Shown: piece after piece, positions 7,891 to 14,066 of the stretch | How positions within the stretch are numbered: position 1 is the first letter of the stretch | Layout: each line of letters opens with the position of its first letter | NCBI GenBank assembly: GCA_005889445.1 | Contig: VBGS01000166.1 | Coordinates: 1 to 18,850 of the forward strand | Length of the DNA: 18,850 nt | Direction: 5' to 3' | Source: Chloroflexota bacterium | GTDB taxonomy: Bacteria > Chloroflexota > Limnocylindria > P2-11E | Translations under genes and position numbers: made by a program | Notes under the pieces: generated by a model | The model's database searches: none | What the model was told of the DNA's origin: nothing | What the model saw: only the letters and a program-made list of their open reading frames with translations

Positions 7891-9765
7891 CTACGGCGTC
7901 GGCGTCACCCGGATGATGCGATCCGTGCCGTTGTCGGTGCTGAGGTAGAGCGTGCCATCGGGCGCCTGGACCGCGGCGCGCAGGCGTCCGTAGGTTCCGG
8001 TGAAGAGCACGCCGCCAGTCTTGAACGTTCCGTCGGCCTGCGGCTCGAGACGAAGCAGCATGGTGCCTGCGAGCGCCGCGAGGAACAGATTGCCGTTCCA
8101 GGCGCCCCACTGCGTGCCGCTCACGAACGTGTCGCCGCTCACCGCGACGTAGGGGTTGTCGAACGACTGCCACGCGGGAGGCGTGAATCCGGGGCCCGCG
8201 CCGTTCGGCCACGAGAAGTTCAGACCCGGGCGAAGGAGGTTCACGGTCGCGTGCGAGTGGGCGCCGGTCGCACGATCGGTGTAGTGCGCGTGCTCGCTCG
8301 TGAACGGCAGGCCCGTGCCGGGCTGGAACGCGATCCCTTGCGGGTTGCGGTGTCCCATCGTGTACGCGGCGGTCCGACCGAACGCGCCCGCGAGGATCGG
8401 ATTGTCGTTCGGGATCGTGCCGTCGGGATTCACGCGAAGCACCTTGCCATTGAGCGCATTCGGGTTCTGCGAGAAGGACGTGTTCCCCACCTCGCCCATC
8501 GTCACCCAGAGCTTGCCGTCGGGCCCGAACCGGATCCGGCACCCGTCGTGGTTTCCGCCGGCATAGATCCCCGTGCGGATGACGTATCCGTCGAACACGA
8601 GCGTGCTGTCGACGTCGCGGTAGCGCAGCACCTGGTTGAGCCAACCGCCATCGTCACGCGAGGCGCAGACGTAGACGAAATGGTTCGTCGCGAATGCGGG
8701 ATCCAGCGCGATGCCCATCGCTCCCGCTTCGCCCTCGGCGTGGATGCTCGCGACCCCGTTGTTCGCGAGCTGCGCCGCCCCCGGGGCGCCGCTCGCGTAG
8801 ACGAGGATGTTCCCGACGCGCTCCGTCACGAACATGCGTCCGTCGGGCGCGAAGGCGATGTCCCACGGGTTGTGCAGCCCCGATTGGACGACCGCGGTGA
8901 CGAGGATCGGCGCGTTCCCAGATCCGATCGGCACGCCGGGGACGGTGATGGTGAGGAAGACGCCCTGATCCTCCATCCACCACTGACCGTCGACGACGGG
9001 ACGCAGATGCAGGGCGTAGGTCCCAGGCGATTGGGGCGCGCGGACCTGGAAGGTGAAGGTCGCGTTCGTACCCGGCGCCACCGTCGCCTCCGATTGGACG
9101 GCCACGCGCGTCGCGAACGGCCAGTTGACGGCGAGCGGCGCCCACTGGGCGTCGTCGCCGTTGATCCCAAGACGAGCTTCCTGGCCGGGCACGCCCTTGG
9201 TCCACGTCTGCGTGCCGGTGTTGCGAAACACCAGGTTCAGCGGCGTGCTCGTCTGGCCGGGCTGCAGGGTCGGGTAGGGAGACTGGCTCACCCACGCGCT
9301 GTGAAAGCCGAGATCGCTCACGACCATCACGAAGACGCCCTCGTCCTCGAGGTGCTGGACGCCCTCGAGCACCGGATGCAGTGGCAGCCGATACGAGCCA
9401 GGGCTCGCCGGAGCACGCAGCGAGAACGTGAACGTTCCGATCGCTCCCGGCGACACGGCGGCCTCCGTGGTGGTGGCGACGCGATTCGCGTTCAACCAGC
9501 CAACGGCCATCCCAAGATCGGCGAATGCGGTCGAGTCGCCGGCGACCCCGAGGTTCACCTGGCGGCCGGCGACGCCGCGCTGCCACGTTTCCGTTCCGGT
9601 GTTCCGGAAATGCATCGTGTAGGTCGTCGCGGTCGAGGGACGCAGGACCGGCCACGGGCTCTCGTCGACCCACGCGGTGTGCCAACCCGTCGCGCCAAAC
9701 GCGGGCAGCGGCGCCAGCGCGGCCGCGAGGAGCGCCAGGCACGCGGCGGCCAGAAGCGCTCTCAT
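7891..9765 (-). CDS. Secreted PQQ-type sugar dehydrogenase with two N-terminal NBR1-FW/Ig-like repeats
   Basis: The 624-aa product starts with a classic signal peptide (MRALLAAACL..., likely cleaved near PAFGATG at about 25). Residues 27-150 and 154-275 are two homologous beta-sandwich repeats resembling the NBR1 four-tryptophan (Nbr1_FW) domain: RNTGTETW against RNTGTQTW, RAPASPGSY against RAPQSPGTY, and LEDEGVF against MEDQGVF. From about 285 to the end is a GSDH-type propeller: NPWDIAFAPDGRMFVTERVG, NHDGCRIRFGPDGKLWVTMGE with the expected catalytic His at 406, GHRNPQG, and a YGRLR...DRIIRV end closely like the lipoprotein paralogue. The DEV part of the usual DEVN...GWP segment is replaced by SHATVN and G-W by S-W, so activity is less certain. 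The start is ATG at 9765 with AAAGAG just upstream. The protein probably acts outside the cell, with the repeats in adhesion or ligand binding (inference). Confidence 0.88.
   Translation of the reverse strand: MRALLAAACLALLAAALAPLPAFGATGWHTAWVDESPWPVLRPSTATTYTMHFRNTGTETWQRGVAGRQVNLGVAGDSTAFADLGMAVGWLNANRVATTTEAAVSPGAIGTFTFSLRAPASPGSYRLPLHPVLEGVQHLEDEGVFVMVVSDLGFHSAWVSQSPYPTLQPGQTSTPLNLVFRNTGTQTWTKGVPGQEARLGINGDDAQWAPLAVNWPFATRVAVQSEATVAPGTNATFTFQVRAPQSPGTYALHLRPVVDGQWWMEDQGVFLTITVPGVPIGSGNAPILVTAVVQSGLHNPWDIAFAPDGRMFVTERVGNILVYASGAPGAAQLANNGVASIHAEGEAGAMGIALDPAFATNHFVYVCASRDDGGWLNQVLRYRDVDSTLVFDGYVIRTGIYAGGNHDGCRIRFGPDGKLWVTMGEVGNTSFSQNPNALNGKVLRVNPDGTIPNDNPILAGAFGRTAAYTMGHRNPQGIAFQPGTGLPFTSEHAHYTDRATGAHSHATVNLLRPGLNFSWPNGAGPGFTPPAWQSFDNPYVAVSGDTFVSGTQWGAWNGNLFLAALAGTMLLRLEPQADGTFKTGGVLFTGTYGRLRAAVQAPDGTLYLSTDNGTDRIIRVTPTP
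8941..9687 (-). repeat. Tandem Ig-like (Nbr1_FW-type) domain duplication
   Basis: Two units of about 122 residues lie back to back in the dehydrogenase N terminus (9687-9316 and 9306-8941). Each begins with H-x-AWV-x2-SP-x-P, contains F-RNTGT-x-TW-x2-GV, then PG...TFTF-x2-RAP-x-SPG, and ends with ED-x-GVF. The strong shared pattern shows an intragenic duplication at the protein level. Confidence 0.8.
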
Positions 9766-9798
9766 CGACTCTTTATCGGGCCTGAGGCCGTTTCGGTG

Positions 9799-10800
9799 CT
9801 ATGGCGCGCGGCGAGACTGCGACGAGGCTGACAGGTCCTTTTCGTAGGTGACCCACGCGGGCTGGCGCACGAACCCCATCGCCACGTTGATCGCCAGCAT
9901 CGGCTGGTTGTTGACGTCGTTCCAGGTCTTGATGTGCTCGACGCCCCTCGCGATTCCGTAGCGCACGGTCCGCAGCTTGAGCGCCATCGCGATCCCTCGT
10001 CCGCGCGCCTCCCGGCGCACGCCGGTGAGCCCCTGCCAGAGGAACGTCGGATCGTCGAGCGAGGAGAAAAGGTCGGACAGACCAAGGTACCGGCCGTCGC
10101 TGTCGATCGCGATGAACCACGCATCGGGGAGCGCGTTGGGTGCCTCGATCGTGTGCGCGAGCCACTCCTCGTATGGGGCGGTCGTGTGTGGATCGATCGA
10201 GGGGACATCCTGGGAGCAGTCCGTGTCCAGCTCGTATGCCTTGCGCAGCGCCTCGGGATCCCGCTGACGCTCTTCGGCGAGCGTCGTGATGCGGATGCCC
10301 TGCTTGGCGACGCGCTCTTCGGCCCCGGCGAAGCGGGAGAAGTCGAAGTCGCGAACGAAGAGACGCGACTCCCAGTCGCGCTTGCGCTCGCGATAACCAC
10401 GATGCTCGAGGAAGGCCACGCCATCGGCGAGCGACTCCTTCGCGGCGGCCTGCACCGCGCGGGCGCCGCGGCCGTCCGCGATGGCCAAGAGCTGGTCGTG
10501 GATCGCCGATCCGAACCCGCGGCGACGCGACTCCGGGAGCACGGTGAGGTCGATGCGGTATTTGTCCGCGACGAACGCCCACGGCGTGTGGTTGATCTGG
10601 CCCCAGCCGACGATGCGACCGCCGTCCTCGGCGACCAGCCGGGCCTTGAAATACTTCTTGTGCTCCCACGTGTCGTCCCAGTGCCGCCACTCTTCGAGGC
10701 TCTCGGTGTAATCGGGATAGGACGCGCGGTTCACCGCGATGGCGGCCTCGTAGTCCGCTGGGGTGAACTGGCGCACGGCGATCTCGGTCGGACTCTTCAT
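9799..10800 (-). CDS. Tandem GNAT-domain N-acetyltransferase
   Basis: The 333-aa protein carries two GNAT folds. The N-terminal copy spans about 8-155 and has the acetyl-CoA loop within LTVLPESRRRGFGSAIH (about 85-101). The C-terminal copy spans about 168-323, with LTGVRREARGRGIAMALK (about 258-275) and a TWNDVNNQPMLAINVAMGF segment typical of the family's last helices. Double-GNAT proteins acetylate amines on small molecules, antibiotics or protein termini; nothing in the sequence or neighbourhood fixes the acceptor. The ATG at 10800 is preferred; a GTG at 10815 would add five residues. It follows rnhB by 43 bp and precedes the secreted dehydrogenase by 33 bp on the same strand, so it is probably co-transcribed as part of the inserted accessory set. 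Confidence 0.87.
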   Translation of the reverse strand: MKSPTEIAVRQFTPADYEAAIAVNRASYPDYTESLEEWRHWDDTWEHKKYFKARLVAEDGGRIVGWGQINHTPWAFVADKYRIDLTVLPESRRRGFGSAIHDQLLAIADGRGARAVQAAAKESLADGVAFLEHRGYRERKRDWESRLFVRDFDFSRFAGAEERVAKQGIRITTLAEERQRDPEALRKAYELDTDCSQDVPSIDPHTTAPYEEWLAHTIEAPNALPDAWFIAIDSDGRYLGLSDLFSSLDDPTFLWQGLTGVRREARGRGIAMALKLRTVRYGIARGVEHIKTWNDVNNQPMLAINVAMGFVRQPAWVTYEKDLSASSQSRRAP

Positions 10801-10843
10801 GAGCAGCCCGCGCACATTAGCCGAGGGGCTGCGTCGCGGAACG

Positions 10844-11506
10844 TTACTTGGACGACACTCCCGCGCCCGCCAGCTCGAGCTCCATCTGCTCGGCCGACAG
10901 CATCACTCGGACCGTGCCGAAGTCCTGACGATGGAACGGCGTGACGCCGAGCTCGCGGAGCGCCTTGCGATGATCGATCGTCGGATACCCGCAGTTGTGT
11001 TCCCAGCCGTAGCCGGGGTACTTCGCGGCGAGCTTCGCCATGAGCCGGTCGCGGGTGACCTTCGCGACGATGGATGCCGCCGCGATCGCGAACGACTTCG
11101 CGTCGCCTCTGACGATCTCGCTGTGCTTGCCTGGCGCGAACGCCGGATCCAGGATGCGGCGCCCATCCACGAGCACCCAGTCGTACTCGCCGATCTGGCG
11201 CAGCGCGCGGAGCATCGCGACATGGCTCGCGTGATAGATGTTGAGCCGGTGGATCTCGGCGACCGAAGCCGCGCCGATCCCTACCTTCACGACCCGTCCG
11301 CGGATCGGCCCGAGCAGCCCCTCGCGCTGCAGACGGGTCAGGACCTTCGAGTCGTTCACCCTGCGAATGAGCTTCGTATCGGGAGTCACCAGGCACGCCG
11401 CCGCGACGACCGGACCGGCGAGCGCGGCCATCCCGACCTCGTCGACGCCGACGACGCGCTCGAGGCCCTGCGCCCAAAGGCGCTTTTCATGATTCAGAGA
11501 GGGCAC
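10844..11506 (-). CDS. rnhB: Ribonuclease HII (variant GRG motif)
   Basis: RNase HII nicks DNA at misincorporated ribonucleotides and degrades RNA:DNA hybrids. The 220-aa product retains the four expected acidic residues: Asp22 and Glu23 in VVGVDEVG, Asp114 in VLVDGRR and Asp135 in VRGDAKS. It also keeps NDSKVL, IAAASIVAKVTRDRLM and YGWEHNCGYPTIDH...TPFHRQDF. The usual GRG triplet after DE(A/V), which contacts the ribonucleotide 2'-OH at the RNA-DNA junction, reads G25-M26-A27; the codons GGG ATG GCC are unambiguous. The start is GTG at 11506; no ribosome binding site is obvious. It follows rplS by 42 bp holding a hairpin. The usual lepB is absent from this position. Confidence 0.93.
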   Translation of the reverse strand: MPSLNHEKRLWAQGLERVVGVDEVGMAALAGPVVAAACLVTPDTKLIRRVNDSKVLTRLQREGLLGPIRGRVVKVGIGAASVAEIHRLNIYHASHVAMLRALRQIGEYDWVLVDGRRILDPAFAPGKHSEIVRGDAKSFAIAAASIVAKVTRDRLMAKLAAKYPGYGWEHNCGYPTIDHRKALRELGVTPFHRQDFGTVRVMLSAEQMELELAGAGVSSK

Positions 11507-11523
11507 GATGACTTAGTGGAACG

Positions 11524-11542
11524 GACCGGCGTCGCGCCGGTC
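11524..11542 (-). terminator. GC-rich hairpin between rplS and rnhB (terminator-like stem without T-tract)
   Basis: A perfect inverted repeat, GACCGGCG-TCG-CGCCGGTC, forms an 8-bp stem with a 3-nt loop six bases past the rplS stop. No run of T follows on the minus strand, so it is not a canonical intrinsic terminator. It could trim or stabilise the 3' end of the ribosomal mRNA, or attenuate read-through into rnhB. Structure seen; function inferred. Confidence 0.5.
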
Positions 11543-11548
11543 AAGTAG

Positions 11549-11896
11549 TTACTTGCGCTTTTCGCGGAGGGTGGCGGCCTTGCCGACGCGCTCGCGCAGG
11601 AAATAGAGGGCCGCGCGACGTGCGTGTCCATGCTTGAGGACTTCGACCTTCTCGACACGCGGCGAGTGGATCATGAAGGTCCGCTCGACCCCGACGCCGC
11701 TGGCGATACGGCGGACCGTGATCTGCCGGTCGGCGCCGCCGTTACGCACCCGAAGGACCGTTCCTTCGAAGTTCTGAAGGCGCTCGCGGTTCCCTTCGAC
11801 GACCCGGACGCTCACGCGCACGGTGTCGCCAGGCCGGATCTCAGGTAGATCGGCCTTGAGCTGCTCCCGGGCAAGCGTGTTCAGCAGGTCATTCAT
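11549..11896 (-). CDS. rplS: 50S ribosomal protein L19
   Basis: L19 sits at the 30S-50S interface of the large subunit. The 115-aa product shows the family pattern throughout: IRPGDTVRVSVRVVEGNRER, LQNFEGTVLRVRNGG, VRRIASGVGVERTF, HSPRVEKVEVLKHG and RRAALYFLRERVGKAATL. Length is normal. The start is ATG at 11896. A TTG four codons upstream could also serve, and neither has a clear Shine-Dalgarno. A 58-bp gap separates it from trmD, where a separate promoter is possible but none stands out. Confidence 0.97.
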   Translation of the reverse strand: MNDLLNTLAREQLKADLPEIRPGDTVRVSVRVVEGNRERLQNFEGTVLRVRNGGADRQITVRRIASGVGVERTFMIHSPRVEKVEVLKHGHARRAALYFLRERVGKAATLREKRK

Positions 11897-11954
11897 AGGA
11901 ATGGTCAAAGCACTCACGAGGTGGAGCGAGTCTAACAAAACCCGGCTCAGCTCG

Positions 11955-12971
11955 TCAGCGCGACGGTCCCGACTTCTTGGCCTTCTTGAGGCGATCGAGG
12001 ATGGTGACGTGCGACACGCCGAAGTGGCGCGCGAGCTCGCGGACCGTAAGCCCGGTCGCGCGCATCCGCACGACCTCGTTCGCGGTGGGTCCCCGCTGGC
12101 CACCGCGGGGCGGTCGCAGCCGCACGCCGGCGGCCCGCAGCCGCGCGCGGACGGTCGCCGGCGAGATCCCAAAACGCGCCGCGATCCGGTACGACCCGAC
12201 GCCCGAGGTGTAGGCGGCCACGAGGTCGGCGTCCGCGACGCGAGCGCGCGTCTGCGCTCGCGGCAGCCGGGCTCGCTCCGCCGGCGTCAGCGCCGCCCCG
12301 TCGAGCAGCTCGGGACGGCGCTCCGCGGTGCGCCGGATCGCCTCGGCCCGACGCCAGCGCGTGATCGCGGCGTGATCGCCGGAGAGCAGCACCGCCGGTA
12401 CGCGCTTGCCCTCGTGCTCGACCGGCCTGGTGTAGTGCGGCCCCTCGAGAAGCCCTTCGGTGTGCGACTCGTGCTCGAGTGACTCCGCCTCGATGACGCC
12501 CGGGACCAGCCGCGCGACGGCGTCGATCACGACCATCGCCGCGAGCTCCCCGCCGGTCAGGACGAAGTCGCCGATCGAGAGCTCTTCGTCGACGTCCTTC
12601 TCGATCACGCGCTCGTCGATGCCCTCGTAATGCCCGCACACGATCACGAGGTGCCGCTCCTTCGCGAGCCGGCGCGCCGCGGACTGATCGAACAGCGCTC
12701 CCTGCGCGCTCATGAGCACGACGTGACCATCATCGCCGCGCGCGGCTCGGATGGCGCGCGTGAGCGGCTCGGGCTTGAGGACCATCCCCGCGCCACCCCC
12801 GTACGGTGCGTCGTCGACGACGTGATGACGATCAGTCGCCCATTCGCGGATGTCGCGAACCGCGAGCGTCAACGTGCCGGCGGCTCGAGCACGCGCCACG
12901 ATGCTCTCCGCGAACGGACTCTCGAACATCTTGGGGAACAGCGTCATGACATCGATGCGGAGATCGCTCAT
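11955..12971 (-). CDS. trmD: tRNA (guanine-N1)-methyltransferase TrmD with C-terminal double helix-turn-helix extension
   Basis: TrmD methylates G37 of tRNAs that read CNN and UNN-type codons with SAM, preventing +1 frameshifts. Residues 1 to about 232 form a complete SPOUT enzyme: MTLFPKMFESPF, DAPYGGGAGMVLKPEP at 54-69, VCGHYEGIDER at 111-121, SIGDFVLTGGE at 132-142 with the expected catalytic Asp135, and LLEGPHYTRP at 174-183. The product is 338 aa, against about 230-250 for the family. The extra ~105 residues hold two HTH-like units: 249-282 (SYRIAARFGISPATVRARL) and 299-331 (TVRELARHFGVSHVTILDRL), joined by a basic RLRPPRGGQRGP linker, with a basic C terminus. The ATG at 12971 overlaps the rimM stop as ATGA and has AGGAG 8 nt upstream inside rimM. 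No internal start suggests a separate HTH gene. Confidence 0.95.
   Translation of the reverse strand: MSDLRIDVMTLFPKMFESPFAESIVARARAAGTLTLAVRDIREWATDRHHVVDDAPYGGGAGMVLKPEPLTRAIRAARGDDGHVVLMSAQGALFDQSAARRLAKERHLVIVCGHYEGIDERVIEKDVDEELSIGDFVLTGGELAAMVVIDAVARLVPGVIEAESLEHESHTEGLLEGPHYTRPVEHEGKRVPAVLLSGDHAAITRWRRAEAIRRTAERRPELLDGAALTPAERARLPRAQTRARVADADLVAAYTSGVGSYRIAARFGISPATVRARLRAAGVRLRPPRGGQRGPTANEVVRMRATGLTVRELARHFGVSHVTILDRLKKAKKSGPSR
11979..12236 (-). other. Tandem HTH-like extension encoded in the 3' third of trmD
   Basis: Codons 246-331 of trmD encode two similar HTH units of the type found in resolvases and transposase paired-like domains. Each has a helix, an [AG]-x3-[SH]-[YV]-R-[IE]-[AL]-A-R-x-FG-[IV]-S core and a recognition-helix-like ATVRAR or VTILDR. 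The reading frame is continuous with the methylase core. The role (DNA binding, autoregulation or added tRNA contact) is inference only. Confidence 0.75.
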
Positions 12972-13495
12972 TCGGCGGGCTCCTGCGGGACGATGACGAT
13001 GCGCCCGGCGGCCACGTCGACGGAGCGCACGACCGACGACAGAGCGGGCACGAGCAGATCGTCGCGGACGCCGAGCGCGCGGATCACCAGGACGTCCGTT
13101 TCGCCCGCGCGAATGATCTCGCGGACGGTCCCCAGATCGGCGCCTTCAGGCGTGAAGGCACGAAGCCCGAGCAGATCGGCCCACAGATATCCGCCCTTCG
13201 CGGCACGACGAGCCTCGCTCTTCGCGATGCGCAGCCGCTTTCCGCGCAGGCGCTCGGCGTCCTCTCGGGTGGAGCGTCCCTCGAACCGAACGATCGGCAC
13301 GTCGGCGGCGCCGCGGACCGAAGCGATGACCAGCTCGCCAACATCGTCGCACTGCAGCTTCGCTCCCTTTCGGAAGCGGCCGGCGACGTCGGTTTGAGAC
13401 TCGACCTTGACCTCGCCGCGCACCCCGTGGGGCGAACGGACTATCCCGACGACGGGGTCGTCGCTAGTCGATCTCGAGGTTGACCTTTGTTCCAT
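12968..13495 (-). CDS. rimM: 16S rRNA processing protein RimM
   Basis: RimM binds S19 and helps mature the 30S head. The 175-aa product has the N-terminal RimM barrel (VVGIVRSPHGVRGEVKVES, then VRFEGRSTREDAERLRGKRL) and a C-terminal PRC barrel (GYLWADLLGLRAF...GADLGTVREII, ending IVIVPQEPAE). Length is typical. The ATG at 13495 is the only start that includes the complete first barrel, so the gene begins 32 nt inside the 3' end of khpA. No Shine-Dalgarno is visible, and translation is probably coupled to khpA. Its stop overlaps the trmD start by 4 nt. Confidence 0.96.
   Translation of the reverse strand: MEQRSTSRSTSDDPVVGIVRSPHGVRGEVKVESQTDVAGRFRKGAKLQCDDVGELVIASVRGAADVPIVRFEGRSTREDAERLRGKRLRIAKSEARRAAKGGYLWADLLGLRAFTPEGADLGTVREIIRAGETDVLVIRALGVRDDLLVPALSSVVRSVDVAAGRIVIVPQEPAE
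12980..12984 (-). promoter_or_regulatory. Ribosome binding site of trmD (AGGAG)
   Basis: AGGAG lies 8 nt before the trmD ATG, inside the last codons of rimM. It fixes the trmD start and suggests trmD is not solely dependent on coupling through the ATGA overlap. Confidence 0.75.
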
Positions 13496-13721
13496 CGCGC
13501 GTCGCCATCACTTTGAGGAGCGCGCGGATGGCCTTCGCGATCCGACCGCCTCGGCCGATCACTTTTCCGACGTCGGCCTCCGCGACCTGGAGATGCAGCT
13601 TCGTGAAGTCACCGTCCTGGGATTCGGTCACGACCACCGCGGCCGGATCGTCGACCAGCGCCTTAGCGACGTGCTCGAGGAGGATGCGCATGCGTCCCTG
13701 CTGCGCGGCTTCAGTCGCCAT
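13464..13721 (-). CDS. khpA: KH-domain RNA-binding protein KhpA
   Basis: KhpA is a small single-KH protein that binds RNA, often with KhpB, and in Firmicutes affects cell elongation and mRNA or sRNA stability. The 85-aa product has the family start LLEHVAKALVDDPAAVVV and a KH GxxG loop in GKVIGRGGRIAKAIRALLK at about 52-70. It ends in DGTKVNLEID. The start is ATG at 13721 with TGAGG four bases upstream; the TGA of rpsP is part of this site. An ATG ten codons inside (MRILLEH) matches many relatives and has AGGGA upstream, so the true start may be shorter. It lies between rpsP and rimM, its standard place. Confidence 0.94.
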   Translation of the reverse strand: MATEAAQQGRMRILLEHVAKALVDDPAAVVVTESQDGDFTKLHLQVAEADVGKVIGRGGRIAKAIRALLKVMATRDGTKVNLEID

Positions 13722-13725
13722 GCGG

Positions 13726-13729
13726 CCTC
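13726..13729 (-). promoter_or_regulatory. Ribosome binding site of khpA overlapping the rpsP stop
   Basis: The minus-strand run TGAGG-CCGC-ATG places GAGG four bases before the khpA start, with its first two bases inside the TGA stop of rpsP. Termination on rpsP would leave a ribosome exactly at the khpA start, suggesting coupling. Confidence 0.6.
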
Positions 13730-13997
13730 ATCTGACCGACGCGGGAACCTCGCCCTCGGGGATGCCGCTCCGGATGAGAAGCGAGCGGGTCGTCGCCGTC
13801 GGCCTGGCGCCGTTCTTGAACCAATGCCGCGCGCGCTCGGCGTTGACGACAAGGGTCGAGGGCTCGGCGCGCGGGTCGTAGTGACCGATGGACTCGATGA
13901 ACTTGCCGTTACGCGGCGCGCGGGAGTCCGCGATGACCACGCGATACGTCGGCGCTTTCGTCTTGCCTACACGACGCAGGCGGATGTGCACAGCCAA
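13728..13997 (-). CDS. rpsP: 30S ribosomal protein S16
   Basis: S16 is a small-subunit assembly protein. The 89-aa product aligns with the family: IRLRRVGKTKAPTYRVVIADSRAPRNGKFIESIGHYDPR, then ARHWFKNGARPTATTRSLL. It is given with a TTG start at 13997, which yields the usual MAV-x-IRL N terminus; GGGAGGG lies 12 nt upstream. An in-frame GTG at 13991 has GAGGA at an ideal 7 nt and would give an 87-aa product. The start is therefore open; the identity is not. The 69-bp gap to ffh upstream may hold a promoter, but I cannot see convincing -35 and -10 boxes. Confidence 0.96.
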   Translation of the reverse strand: MAVHIRLRRVGKTKAPTYRVVIADSRAPRNGKFIESIGHYDPRAEPSTLVVNAERARHWFKNGARPTATTRSLLIRSGIPEGEVPASVR

Positions 13998-14066
13998 ATC
14001 CTCGGATGTCCCTCCCTGGAATAGCGAACCACTTCGACGGAGCTAGAGGTCAAGTGTATCCGATCA

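Noticed and set aside
6677..7948. 423-codon plus-strand open frame across the membrane protein and yraN
   Set aside because: It spans two well-supported minus-strand genes and has a charged, motif-free translation; a shadow of GC-rich codons.
9766..9798. GGCC-TCA-GGCC inverted repeat between GNAT and dehydrogenase genes
   Set aside because: Only a 4-bp stem with no T-tract; expected by chance at this base composition.
8251..9831. 526-codon plus-strand open frame opposite the secreted dehydrogenase
   Set aside because: The translation is Arg/His/Asp-rich without domain motifs, while the minus strand encodes clear signal-peptide, repeat and propeller sequences across the same span.
9934..10944. 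336-codon plus-strand open frame opposite the GNAT gene
   Set aside because: Antisense to a two-domain acetyltransferase with good motifs; no recognisable content of its own.
13998..14066. Possible promoter between ffh and rpsP (a TTGACC on the minus strand)
   Set aside because: No -10-like hexamer lies at 16-18 nt spacing, so I cannot support it as a sigma70-type promoter.
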